A stretch of DNA of 64,000 nt from E44-bin88 sp050123275 (GTDB taxonomy: Bacteria > Chloroflexota > Dehalococcoidia > Dehalococcoidales > BS750m-G39), in the NCBI GenBank assembly GCA_050123275.1, contig JASFHK010000002.1, positions 105,121 through 169,120 of the forward strand. The letters run 5' to 3'. Positions within the stretch are counted from its first letter, which is position 1. Each line of letters opens with the position of its first letter. Under the pieces are notes generated by a model, which was not told the origin of the DNA, searched no databases, and was given only the letters and a program-made list of their open reading frames with translations. Of this stretch, positions 1 through 7,537 are shown piece after piece. Position numbers and translations under genes: made by a program.

Positions 1-399
1 GATTTCAACCTGCATGTATTGCCCGAAGCGGCCGGTGGCTACTTTAAGCCCGCTGGCCCTGGCTTCGGCGACGAAGAAATCGAATAGTTTTTCAGCCTGT
101 TGCGGAGGGGCGGCGTCACTAAAACTGGGGCGGCGCCCCTTTCTGGCGTCAGCGAGCAGGGTGAACTGGCTCACCAAGAGCAGTTCGGCTTTGATATCCC
201 GCGCCGAGAGGTTGAACTTCTCTTTGTCGTCGGCGAAGATGCGCAAATTGGTCAGCTTGGAAACCAGATAGCGGGCGTCTTCCGCCTCGTCGCCGTTAGC
301 TATGCCGACAAAGACCACCAGCCCCCGCCCCACGCTGCCCACCACCTCACCCCCGATGCTTACCGAGGCGCCGGTGACTCTTTGCAGGAGCGCTTTCAC
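1..399 (-). CDS. dtd: D-aminoacyl-tRNA deacylase, 3' end cut by window edge
   Basis: Hydrolyses D-amino acids mischarged onto tRNA, a cytoplasmic proofreading step. 133 residues are visible. The N-terminus KALLQRVTGASVSIGGEV and the catalytic SQFTL motif at residues 77-81 are diagnostic. The second family motif (Gly-cisPro, near the C-terminus) lies beyond the window edge, so about 15-20 residues are missing. The GTG start at 397-399 overlaps the stop codon of the upstream zinc-ribbon gene (GTGA), so the two are probably translationally coupled. The product is well conserved and the identification is firm. Confidence 0.93.
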   Translation of the reverse strand, partial: MKALLQRVTGASVSIGGEVVGSVGRGLVVFVGIANGDEAEDARYLVSKLTNLRIFADDKEKFNLSARDIKAELLLVSQFTLLADARKGRRPSFSDAAPPQQAEKLFDFFVAEARASGLKVATGRFGQYMQVEI

Positions 400-662
400 T
401 TCTTGTCTTTGCCCTTGCTTTCCGTGCCCTTGCTCTCCGCGTCCGCCGGCTTGGAGTCTTCCTGGCTCATACTGCTGGCCGGATTCTTGCGGCTGTCGGT
501 GACGTAGAAGCCGCTCCCCTTGAAGATAACCGGGGCGGGGTGGAAAACGCGGCGCACCTTGCCCCCGCACTGGGGGCACTCGGTCAAAGGCTCGGCGTGG
601 AAACTCTGTTTCTTCTCAAAGCTGTGATGACAATCGTCACACTCGTACTCATAGGTAGGCAT
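396..662 (-). CDS. FmdB-family zinc ribbon protein
   Basis: Small 88-residue protein beginning MPTYEYECDDCHHSFE, the hallmark of the FmdB/CxxC_CXXC_SSSS family. Four cysteines (C8, C11, C29, C32) form a zinc ribbon. The C-terminal third is a Lys/Glu/Ser-rich, probably disordered tail (about residues 62-88). The family's molecular role is unclear; it has been linked to regulation of amidase or formamide genes in some bacteria. Here it precedes dtd with a 4-base overlap, an arrangement that suggests a housekeeping role. Confidence 0.88.
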   Translation of the reverse strand: MPTYEYECDDCHHSFEKKQSFHAEPLTECPQCGGKVRRVFHPAPVIFKGSGFYVTDSRKNPASSMSQEDSKPADAESKGTESKGKDKK

Positions 663-724
663 ATATTAACCTCATGGGTATATTCCTATTCATTTTAGCC
701 TAATCGGGCGTCCCAAGGCAAAGT

Positions 725-2053
725 TTAGCCGTCTTTGAGCCGCGATGCGGCGTACGTCAGCGCCTCGCCGACGATGAAAAGCGAGCCCGCCAGGCAGACC
801 AAATCCTTATCCCCGGCCATATCCAGCGCCATTGACAGCGCCGCGGGCACGTCGTCGGCGATACGGGCCTTGAGCCCGTGGCGGGCGAACTCGGCGGCCA
901 AAGGCGCCGGCGCCATGGCGCGGGGGTGGCGGGAGCGGGTGACGATAACCCTGTCGAAGAGGGGCGCCAGCTCGGCGATAACGGCGGCGATGTTCTTGTC
1001 GCCCGAAGCCCCCATCACCAGAACGGCCTTGTCGAAGCTGAAGTATTCTTTAAGCGCCTTTTTCAGGCTGCGGGCGGCGTCGATGTTGTGGGCGCCGTCG
1101 ACGATAACGGGCGGCTGGCGTCGTAAAACCTGGAAGCGCCCCGGCCACTCGACCTGCTTAAAGCCTTCCGCGATTTTGTCATTCGGGATGCGAAAGCCCT
1201 TCTCGGCGATGACCTCTAAAGCGGCCACGGCGGTGGCGGCGTTGACTATCTGGTGCTCGCCGAGGACGGGTAAAAAAAGCTCGTAGCCGCCCCTTCTCCC
1301 CGCCACGGAAAAGCGCTGCCCGTCTAAATCGGATTGCAGGGGCCGCCATTTGACGTCCTTGCCCACCGTTATCAGCTCCACCCCGCGCTCGGTGCAGGTC
1401 TTCTCGATTACCCGGTAAGCCTCGGGGGGCTGGGGGGCCACCACCACGCTGCTCCCCGGCTTGATGATGCCGCACTTCTCGGCGGCGATTTGGGCCACCG
1501 TGTCGCCCAGCACGTCGGTGTGGTCGAGCCCTATCGTGGTGATAACGGCCACCAGGGGGTTGATGACGCTGGTGGCGTCGAACTTGCCCCCCATCCCCAC
1601 CTCCAGCACCTGGAAATCCACTTTCTTTTGCCCGAAATAGGTGAAGGCCAGGCAGGTGAGGAACTCGAAGGTGGTCAGCTCGCCGTACCTAGCCCGCTGG
1701 TTGACCGCCTCGACGTGGGGCTTGAGTTCGCTGACCATTTGAGCCAGCCCGGCTTCCGAAATAAGCTCGCCGTCCACCCTGATTCTCTCCCGCCAGCTGT
1801 GGAGGTGGGGGGAGGTGTAAAGCCCGCTGGTATAGCCGGCGGCGGTGAGGGCGCCAGCCGTCATGACGGCCACGCTGCCCTTGCCGTTGGTACCGGTGAT
1901 GTGCACCGCGGCCGCTTTTTTCTGGGGGTCGCCCAGCCAGGATAAAAGCTCGTCGACGCGCCTGAGGTCGTAGAAGGCGGGGTCGTGGGGCATACCCACC
2001 TTCTCGTAGTCGGTGTAGCCGTTGATGTAGTCTATCGCCTGCCGGAAGTCCAT
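725..2053 (-). CDS. folC: Folylpolyglutamate synthase / dihydrofolate synthase
   Basis: Mur-ligase-like enzyme that adds glutamate to (dihydro)folates with ATP. The ATP-binding loop HITGTNGKGSV lies near residues 51-61, followed by the family signature LEVGMGGKFDATSVI and GLDHTDVLGDT. An open frame extends upstream to 2272, but that extension overlaps pyrF and is spurious. ATGs lie at 2062 and 2053. A TTGTTG-17-TATAAT promoter has its -10 box at 2064-2069, directly against the first ATG, so transcription should begin near 2057 and the start at 2053 (MDFRQAIDYING) is preferred, giving a leaderless mRNA and 442 residues. If another promoter is used, 2062 is the start. Confidence 0.9.
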   Translation of the reverse strand: MDFRQAIDYINGYTDYEKVGMPHDPAFYDLRRVDELLSWLGDPQKKAAAVHITGTNGKGSVAVMTAGALTAAGYTSGLYTSPHLHSWRERIRVDGELISEAGLAQMVSELKPHVEAVNQRARYGELTTFEFLTCLAFTYFGQKKVDFQVLEVGMGGKFDATSVINPLVAVITTIGLDHTDVLGDTVAQIAAEKCGIIKPGSSVVVAPQPPEAYRVIEKTCTERGVELITVGKDVKWRPLQSDLDGQRFSVAGRRGGYELFLPVLGEHQIVNAATAVAALEVIAEKGFRIPNDKIAEGFKQVEWPGRFQVLRRQPPVIVDGAHNIDAARSLKKALKEYFSFDKAVLVMGASGDKNIAAVIAELAPLFDRVIVTRSRHPRAMAPAPLAAEFARHGLKARIADDVPAALSMALDMAGDKDLVCLAGSLFIVGEALTYAASRLKDG

Positions 2054-2063
2054 ATCGGGCATA

Positions 2064-2092
2064 ATTATAGCACCGCCGCCAAGGGGCAACAA
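2064..2092 (-). promoter_or_regulatory. folC promoter, predicted leaderless
   Basis: On the minus strand the -35 TTGTTG (2092-2087), a 17-base spacer and -10 TATAAT (2069-2064) form a near-consensus sigma-70 site. The predicted transcription start near 2057 leaves about three bases before the ATG at 2053. It stands back to back with the pyrF promoter, the two -35 boxes being only 7 bases apart. Confidence 0.65.
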
Positions 2093-2099
2093 TTCACTC

Positions 2100-2128
2100 T
2101 TGACCTGAGTGCGCTTGATTGCTATTAT
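2100..2128 (+). promoter_or_regulatory. pyrF promoter
   Basis: -35 TTGACC (2100-2105), 17-base spacer, -10 TATTAT (2123-2128). Predicted start near 2135 gives a leader of about 13 bases holding the AGGGGG ribosome-binding site (2135-2140) and then the GTG start at 2148. Confidence 0.65.
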
Positions 2129-2147
2129 CAACGCAGGGGGTACGAAG

Positions 2148-2972
2148 GTGAATTTCCACGAAAAACTAACCAAAGCCATGAAGATGAACCAGAGCCTGCT
2201 CTGCATCGGGCTCGACCCCGACCTCGACCTGATTCGGGAGGGGATGCCCGTTTCCAAATTCAACAAAGCCATTATCGAGGCTACTTCCGACCTGGTCTGC
2301 GCCTACAAGCTGAACCTGGCCTTCTACGAGGTGCTGGACAAGGGGATGGAGAGCCTGAAGCGCACCATTAAAGCCATACCCGAGGAGATACCCATCATCG
2401 GTGACTGCAAGCGGGGCGACATCGGCAACACCTCCAAGGCCTACGCCAAAGCCATGTTCGTCAAGCACAACTTCGACGCCGTCACCGTCAACCCCTACAT
2501 GGGCTACGACTCCATCGAGCCCTTCCTCGAATACTGGGAGAAGGGGGTGTTTATCCTCTGCCGCACCTCCAATCCCGGCGCCGACGACTTCCAGAGCCTG
2601 CGCTTCATTCTGGAGGGCAAGGAAGTCCCCCTCTTCGAGATTGTCGCCCTCAAGGCCGCCCAGTGGAACAAGAAGGGCCGGGGGCACAACATCGGGCTGG
2701 TGGTGGGCGCCACCCAGCCCGAGGAGCTGAAGCTGATAAGGCACAACCACCCCAAGACGCTGCTGCTGATACCCGGCATCGGCGCCCAGGGCGGTGATTT
2801 AGCCACCGCCGTCAGGGACGGGGTCGACCCCTGGGGAGGGGGCGCCATCTTCACCTCATCGCGGCAGATAATCTACGCCTCCCGCAGACGCGACTTCGCC
2901 CAGGCGGCGCGCCAGGTCGCCCTCTCATTGCGCGACGAAATCAAGCACCTCGCCGAAACGCGGAACCGCTAA
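2148..2972 (+). CDS. pyrF: Orotidine 5'-phosphate decarboxylase
   Basis: Last step of UMP synthesis: decarboxylation of OMP. The catalytic DxKxxD motif is DCKRGD at residues 86-91 (D86, K88, D91). LLCIGLDPDLDLI near the N-terminus and the phosphate-binding end (IPGIGAQGGD) mark the type 2 subfamily of about 270-280 residues. The start is placed at GTG 2148 because AGGGGG lies 7 bases upstream; the in-frame GTG at 2109 would sit upstream of the predicted transcript start. It is divergent from folC. Confidence 0.93.
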   Translation: MNFHEKLTKAMKMNQSLLCIGLDPDLDLIREGMPVSKFNKAIIEATSDLVCAYKLNLAFYEVLDKGMESLKRTIKAIPEEIPIIGDCKRGDIGNTSKAYAKAMFVKHNFDAVTVNPYMGYDSIEPFLEYWEKGVFILCRTSNPGADDFQSLRFILEGKEVPLFEIVALKAAQWNKKGRGHNIGLVVGATQPEELKLIRHNHPKTLLLIPGIGAQGGDLATAVRDGVDPWGGGAIFTSSRQIIYASRRRDFAQAARQVALSLRDEIKHLAETRNR

Positions 2973-2983
2973 GCACCTTCAAA

Positions 2984-3184
2984 ATGGTTATGGAGATAAA
3001 GCTGGGTGATGTCGTCCGCCTCAAGAAGAAACACCCCTGCGGCAGCGACCAGTGGCGGGTGGTGAGGCTGGGGGCGGACATCGGCATCAAGTGTCTGGGC
3101 TGCCAGCGGCGGGTGCTCATCGAGCGTCCCGCCTTCGAACGGCGGGTCAAGGAATTTATCTCGCGGGGCGAGGTGGATTCTTAA
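2984..3184 (+). CDS. DUF951 family protein
   Basis: 66 residues. Matches the small DUF951 family by length and by the pattern KLGDVVRLKKKHPCGSDQW then IGIKCLGCQRRVLIER, with conserved HPCG and a CxxC-like LGCQRRV stretch. The family folds as a small beta barrel/SH3-like domain with putative nucleic-acid-binding character; no biochemical function is established. It starts 11 bases after pyrF and 18 bases before the reductase gene, so it is probably co-transcribed with pyrF. A second ATG at 2990 is an alternative start. Confidence 0.8.
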   Translation: MVMEIKLGDVVRLKKKHPCGSDQWRVVRLGADIGIKCLGCQRRVLIERPAFERRVKEFISRGEVDS

Positions 3185-3202
3185 AGCAAAGGGGGGCACA
3201 AA

Positions 3203-4222
3203 ATGAGGATGCGTTACCTGGGCCGGACCGGTGTCCAGGTCTCCGAGCTTTGTCTGGGCACGATGACCTTCGGGGGGAGGAGCTTCTTCAAACACATCGG
3301 CAACCTGGGCCAAAAGGAAGCCGACAGGCTGGTGGCCATGTCGCTGGAGGCGGGGATAAACTTCTTCGACACCGCCGACGTCTATTCCGAGGGCGATTCC
3401 GAAATAATGCTGGGCAAGGCGCTGGGCAAGCGCCGCCGGGACATTATCCTGGCCACCAAGGTGCGCCTGAACATGGGGCCGGGCGTCAACGACGTCGGGC
3501 TTTCCCGCCACCACATCCTGGAGGGCTGTGACGCCAGCCTGAAGCGGCTGGGTACCGACTACATCGACCTCTACCAGGTGCACGCCTTCGACCCCGACAC
3601 GCCGATGGAAGAAACTATGCGCGCCCTGGACGACCTGGTGCGCACGGGCAAGGTGCGCTACATCGGCTGCTCCAATTTCGCGGGCTGGCAGCTGATGAAG
3701 GCGCTGGCCATTTCCGATAAGCGCGGCTGGGAAAAGTTCGTCACCCTGCAGGCGCTCTATTCCCTGATGTCGCGCGAGCTGGAAAACGAGCTGGTGCCGC
3801 TCTGCCTCGACCAGGGGCTGGGCATACTGGTCTGGAGCCCTTTAAGCGGCGGTTTCCTGAGCGGCAAATACCGGCGGGGAAAGCCCCGGCCCAAGGGAAC
3901 CCGCCTGAGCGCGCAGCCGACCTTTATCCCCCACGACGAGGAGAAGGGCTTCGACATCGTCGCGGCGCTGGACGAAATCGCCCAAGCGCATCAGGCCAGC
4001 GTTGCCCAGGCGGCGCTCAACTATCTACTGGCCAAGGACGGGGTCAGCTCGGTCATCATCGGCGCCCGCACCCCGCAGCAGCTGGCCGACAACCTGAAGA
4101 CCGTCGCCTGGAAAATGAGCGCCGAAGAATTGGCCCGGCTCGACGAGCTCAGCGAGCCGCCTCCCCTTTATCCCTACTGGATGGCTAAGATGCCGCCGCC
4201 GGGACCCGAAAACGAAGACTAA
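3203..4222 (+). CDS. Aldo/keto reductase
   Basis: NADPH-dependent TIM-barrel oxidoreductase of 339 residues. The catalytic tetrad is visible: D56 and Y61 in FFDTADVYSEG, K86 in LATKVRL, and H127 in YQVHAFDPDTP. The C-terminal NADP-binding stretch SSVIIGARTPQQLADNL is typical. It resembles the AKR branch that includes YhdN/IolS-type general reductases; the substrate cannot be read from sequence. AGGGGGG stands 7 bases before the ATG. The gene follows DUF951 by 18 bases. Confidence 0.9.
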   Translation: MRMRYLGRTGVQVSELCLGTMTFGGRSFFKHIGNLGQKEADRLVAMSLEAGINFFDTADVYSEGDSEIMLGKALGKRRRDIILATKVRLNMGPGVNDVGLSRHHILEGCDASLKRLGTDYIDLYQVHAFDPDTPMEETMRALDDLVRTGKVRYIGCSNFAGWQLMKALAISDKRGWEKFVTLQALYSLMSRELENELVPLCLDQGLGILVWSPLSGGFLSGKYRRGKPRPKGTRLSAQPTFIPHDEEKGFDIVAALDEIAQAHQASVAQAALNYLLAKDGVSSVIIGARTPQQLADNLKTVAWKMSAEELARLDELSEPPPLYPYWMAKMPPPGPENED

Positions 4223-4230
4223 GTCTGTTG

Positions 4231-4236
4231 TATAAT
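4231..4236 (+). promoter_or_regulatory. -10 box ahead of ferredoxin/dinB
   Basis: A perfect TATAAT at 4231-4236 sits 8 bases before an ATG at 4245. The -35 position holds only a weak match. The ATG is the first codon of a dinB-like 5' fragment, so the original dinB transcript from this promoter was probably leaderless. Confidence 0.5.
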
Positions 4237-4244
4237 AAAGGCCT

Positions 4245-4328
4245 ATGGCGCGCCGCATCATGCATGTCGACCTCGCCGCCTTGGAGCAGCTAAACAGAAC
4301 CGATGCCGAACAAGACAGCCCTGATTGA
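4245..4328 (+). pseudogene. Duplicated 5' fragment of dinB
   Basis: A 27-codon open frame reads MARRIMHVDLAAL at its start. The full dinB 274 bases downstream begins MSRRIMHIDLDAF; 9 of 13 residues agree and the match extends to a GAGCAG shared later in both. The fragment then diverges and stops at 4328, overlapping the ferredoxin start (4303) in another frame. The copies differ at many silent sites, so this is an old duplication rather than an assembly artefact. It may still be translated as a leader peptide, since it carries the only good promoter here. Confidence 0.6.
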
Positions 4329-4515
4329 CTTTAAGAAGTGCTCCCCTCCCAAATGCCGGGATGGAATCTGCGCGGCGGCGCTGGCCTGCCCCCACCAGCT
4401 CCTCAAGCAGGAAGCCCCCTACGAGATACCCATGCCCGACCCCTTTCTCTGCCAGGGCTGCGGCGACTGCGCCCGGGCCTGCCCCTTTAAAGCAATCAAG
4501 GTAGCCAGAATGTGA
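4303..4515 (+). CDS. Small 2[4Fe-4S] ferredoxin-like protein
   Basis: 70 residues with eight cysteines in cluster-like patterns. The second set, C50-x2-C53-x2-C56-x3-C60-P, is a classical 4Fe-4S motif. The first, C13, C18, C23 and C29-P, has unusually wide spacing (4, 4 and 5 residues). It is expected to be a cytoplasmic electron carrier or an FeS sensor. It lies between a dinB 5' fragment and intact dinB, and its stop is 3 bases before the dinB ATG, so co-expression with the translesion polymerase is likely. No ribosome-binding site is obvious; translation may be coupled to the overlapping leader frame. Confidence 0.78.
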   Translation: MPNKTALIDFKKCSPPKCRDGICAAALACPHQLLKQEAPYEIPMPDPFLCQGCGDCARACPFKAIKVARM

Positions 4516-4518
4516 GTC

Positions 4519-5739
4519 ATGTCCCGACGTATTATGCATATCGACCTCGATGCCTTTTTCGTCTCGGTGGAGCAGGTGGACGCCCCCTCTCTCAAGGGCA
4601 AGCCGGTCGTCGTCGGGGGCAAGCCCGAAGGCCGGGGGGTGGTCGCCGCCGCCTCTTACGAGGCGCGTAAGTTCGGGCTGCACTCGGGCATACCCCTGGT
4701 CACCGCCAGCCGTCTCTGTCCCCAGGCCATCTTCATCCAGGGGAGCTTCCCCAAGTACCGTGAGGCCTCCCGCAAGTTCATGGCGATACTGGCCGACTTT
4801 TCCCCCTATTTAGAGCCGATGGGATTGGATGAAGCCTACCTGGACGTCACCGGTTTCGAGTCCCTGCACGGCTCCATTGAGGAGATGGCGCGGGCGATAA
4901 AGCGGCGGGTCAACCGGGAGCTGGGCATCAACGCCTCCATCGGCATCGCCGGCGGTAAAATCGTCGCCAAGGTCGCCTCCGAGATGAGTAAACCCGACGG
5001 CCTTCTGGAGGTAAAAGAGGGCGAGGACGCCGCTTTTCTGGCACCCTTGCCCGTCGGCAAGCTGCCCGGCATCGGCCAGAAGACAGCGCCCAAATTAAAG
5101 AGCCTGGGAATCGATACCATAGGCAAACTATCCGCCGCCCCCCCGGAAGCCCTGAAAAGCCATTTCGGCGCGTCTGGCGAGGTCCTGAAACGCTTCGCCG
5201 GTGGCATTGACGACCGCGAGGTGGAGCCGCCGGCGGCGGCCAAGTCCACCAGCCGCGAGACCACCTTCGAGCGGGACAGCAAGGACGCCGCCCTACTCGA
5301 ATCTACGCTGCGCTATTTGGGGGAGAAAGTAGGCGCCGACCTGCGCCGCCACAACAAGCGGGCGCGCTGCGTGACGTTGAAGCTGCGCTACGGCGACTTC
5401 ACCACCATCACCCGCCGCACGACATTAAACCAGAGCACGGACAGCGACCGGCTCATCTTCGAGACGGGGCGGAAACTGATGAAGCGGGCGCTATCCTCGG
5501 AAAAGCGGGCAGTGCGCCTTATCGGCATCGGCGCCGCCGAGCTGGTGGAGGCGGGGCGGCAGCTGGAGATGCTGGACAACTCCGCCCAGCGGCAGGAGCA
5601 GCTGGACCGGACCATCGACCGCATCCGCCGCAAGTACGGCTTTACCGCCATCCAGACGGGGCGGACTTTGAAGCTGAAGGACGTATTTAAGGGCGGCGGT
5701 GAGGGATACGAACTGCCGACGCCGGGTTTATCGCGGTAA
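4519..5739 (+). CDS. dinB: DNA polymerase IV (Y family)
   Basis: Error-prone translesion polymerase. Catalytic carboxylates are D9 (HIDLDAFF) and D104-E105 (GLDEAYLDV); F14 is the expected ribonucleotide steric gate. The SYEARKFGLHSGIP finger motif and the thumb helix-hairpin-helix (LPGIGQKTAPKLKSLGI) follow, then the little-finger domain. At 406 residues it is longer than E. coli DinB, with the surplus at the C-terminus; no beta-clamp motif was recognised there. The gene directly follows the small ferredoxin gene (3-base gap) and converges on a PAS protein. Confidence 0.94.
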   Translation: MSRRIMHIDLDAFFVSVEQVDAPSLKGKPVVVGGKPEGRGVVAAASYEARKFGLHSGIPLVTASRLCPQAIFIQGSFPKYREASRKFMAILADFSPYLEPMGLDEAYLDVTGFESLHGSIEEMARAIKRRVNRELGINASIGIAGGKIVAKVASEMSKPDGLLEVKEGEDAAFLAPLPVGKLPGIGQKTAPKLKSLGIDTIGKLSAAPPEALKSHFGASGEVLKRFAGGIDDREVEPPAAAKSTSRETTFERDSKDAALLESTLRYLGEKVGADLRRHNKRARCVTLKLRYGDFTTITRRTTLNQSTDSDRLIFETGRKLMKRALSSEKRAVRLIGIGAAELVEAGRQLEMLDNSAQRQEQLDRTIDRIRRKYGFTAIQTGRTLKLKDVFKGGGEGYELPTPGLSR

Positions 5740-5761
5740 AAGGCTTACTCAAGCACCAACG

Positions 5762-6148
5762 TTAGTCCAGCAGTCTTTTCTGCCCCTCTATCTTTTGAAT
5801 CCCGGTGATGTCCTGGCTGACCTCGACGATGCCCAGGTAGTTGCCCGCCTTGTCCTTGACCGGGAAATAGCGGATATAGACCTTCTGTCCCTTGAGGTCG
5901 ATCCAGAAATCGGCGGATTTGCGCTTGCCGCTTTTCAGGTCGGCGACGACATCGTTCACCTTGTCCAGGCTCGCCTTGGGGTGGCAATTTTGCACCTGGC
6001 GGCCGATGATGGCCGGCGTGCGGCGGAAGATGCGGTCGTCGTGGCGGCTGTAGTAGCGGACGGTGTCGTCCTTGTCGACGAAGGTTATATCCACGGGCAG
6101 GGCGTCGAAGATGGCTTCGATGGTTTCCGGGGAGATGTCTTCCAGCAT
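5762..6148 (-). CDS. Single PAS domain protein
   Basis: 128 residues that are essentially one PAS domain with a short N-terminal helix. ALPVDITFVDKDDTVRYYS, RTPAIIGRQVQNCHP and YFPVKDKAGNYLGIVEV closely resemble the C-terminal PAS domain of DUF438 proteins. No output domain (kinase, HTH or cyclase) is attached, so it is probably a stand-alone sensor or adaptor; the ligand (haem, flavin or small molecule) cannot be assigned. A strong GGGGGTGA ribosome-binding site precedes the ATG. A TATAAT on the minus strand (6181-6176) is a likely -10 box. Confidence 0.8.
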   Translation of the reverse strand: MLEDISPETIEAIFDALPVDITFVDKDDTVRYYSRHDDRIFRRTPAIIGRQVQNCHPKASLDKVNDVVADLKSGKRKSADFWIDLKGQKVYIRYFPVKDKAGNYLGIVEVSQDITGIQKIEGQKRLLD

Positions 6149-6247
6149 GGCTCACCCCCTGTTTTCGTTAAATTAATTATACACTGTTCTCATAAAGCTA
6201 AACCAGTGGTATAATGGAACAAACCGTTTCGGGGAGAGCCGATTTAG

Positions 6248-7453
6248 ATGTGGGAATCGTTCGTCGATAAGGGTTACTGGGTAGTCGTCGCCATCGCCAT
6301 CGGCGCCGGCCTCTTCTTCTTGCTCTGGCGCAGCACGCCCTGGCTGGTGCACCGTCTGGTGCCCGAAGCGCTCAGGGACCAGCAAGACCAGAAAGCAAAG
6401 CTGACCAGAACGGTCAAGCTGGCCGTGGCCATCATCGGCGGCATTATCCTGGCCCTCGGCATCGCCGCCTTCGTCGTCGCCCTTTACGGCGTGGATATCG
6501 GCACCACCATGAAGTCGGTGGGCGACTGGTTGATCGAACACGGCATCCGTATCTTCATCATCATCCTGGTGGGCTGGTTCGTTTACAAGATACTGGGCAT
6601 CATCATGCCCCTCTTCGTCATGCGCTACGTCGTCGAGAAGGGCAAGCGGCGCCGTTCCAAAGTCTATTTGAGGCAGCGCTCCAGAACGCTGGGCCGGGTA
6701 GTCACCCAGGCCATCGGCATCTTTATCATCCTCATCGGCGGCTTTATGATTCTCTCCGAGCTGGGGGTTGATATCACCCCGCTGCTGGCCAGCGCCGGCG
6801 TGGCCGGTATCGTCATCGGTCTGGCCGCCCAGGACGCGGTGCGCGACTTCATCAACGGCTTTACCATCATGATGGAGGACCACTACAACGTGGGCGACGT
6901 GATTAAGGCCTCCGACCTGGTGGGAGAGGTGGAAGAGATGGGGCTGCGGCGCACCGTGCTCCGCGACCTCAAAGGGCTGCTGCACGTCATCCCCAACGGC
7001 GAAATCAGGATTTCCTCGAATTATACCCGCTCCATATCCCGCGCCTTCTTCGAGGTCGACGTCGCCTACAAGGAAGACCTCGACCGGGTCATGGATATCG
7101 TCCGGCATACCTGGGAAGACCTTGCCGCCGACCCCGAGTGGGAGAGCAAGATAATCTCCAAGACGCCCTGGCTGCTGCGGGTGGAGGACTTCGGCGACTC
7201 GGGCATCACCATCCGCTGTGTGGGCGACACCCGCCCCATGGAGCAGTGGGGAGTCATGGGCGAGCTGAGGAGGCGCATCAAGCGCGTCTTCGACGAGAAG
7301 GGCGTGGAAATCCCCTGGCCGCACGTCAAGCTCTACATGGGCGAGGAAGAGCCGGTGGATGTGGCGGTGACCAAGCCGGAGAAAAAGCCCAAACCCGCCA
7401 AGCCCAGGAAGAGAGTCCCCAAGAGCCCCAAGTGGGGCGAAGCCGACGAGTAG
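6248..7453 (+). CDS. Mechanosensitive ion channel, MscS family
   Basis: Tension-gated channel that releases osmolytes on hypo-osmotic shock. About four membrane segments are visible (residues about 10-28, 57-80, 98-120, 150-170), followed by the pore helix region ITPLLASAGVAGIVIGLAAQDAVRDFINGF and the MscS beta domain (MMEDHYNVGDVI). The soluble domain ends near residue 360; a Lys/Pro-rich tail of about 35 residues follows. A -10 box TATAAT lies at 6210-6215 and GGGGAGA serves as ribosome-binding site. It is divergent from the PAS gene. Confidence 0.92.
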   Translation: MWESFVDKGYWVVVAIAIGAGLFFLLWRSTPWLVHRLVPEALRDQQDQKAKLTRTVKLAVAIIGGIILALGIAAFVVALYGVDIGTTMKSVGDWLIEHGIRIFIIILVGWFVYKILGIIMPLFVMRYVVEKGKRRRSKVYLRQRSRTLGRVVTQAIGIFIILIGGFMILSELGVDITPLLASAGVAGIVIGLAAQDAVRDFINGFTIMMEDHYNVGDVIKASDLVGEVEEMGLRRTVLRDLKGLLHVIPNGEIRISSNYTRSISRAFFEVDVAYKEDLDRVMDIVRHTWEDLAADPEWESKIISKTPWLLRVEDFGDSGITIRCVGDTRPMEQWGVMGELRRRIKRVFDEKGVEIPWPHVKLYMGEEEPVDVAVTKPEKKPKPAKPRKRVPKSPKWGEADE

Positions 7454-7479
7454 CCCCGCTTACCCCACCCACACTTCAC

Positions 7480-7508
7480 TTGTTTTCCCGCTGGCTTAGG
7501 ACTATAAT
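7480..7508 (+). promoter_or_regulatory. ilvE promoter
   Basis: -35 TTGTTT (7480-7485), 17-base spacer, -10 TATAAT (7503-7508). The predicted transcript starts near 7515 and carries AAAAGGAG before the ATG at 7538, a conventional short leader. Confidence 0.65.
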
Positions 7509-7537
7509 GGACGCTATCTGAAAAGGAGAAGAGTTCG

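Noticed and set aside
2054..2272. N-terminal extension of folC
   Set aside because: It overlaps pyrF and its promoter, and the extra residues do not resemble the family.
4245..4515. Assembly duplication explaining the two dinB starts
   Set aside because: The two copies differ at many positions including silent ones, which an assembly artefact would not produce.
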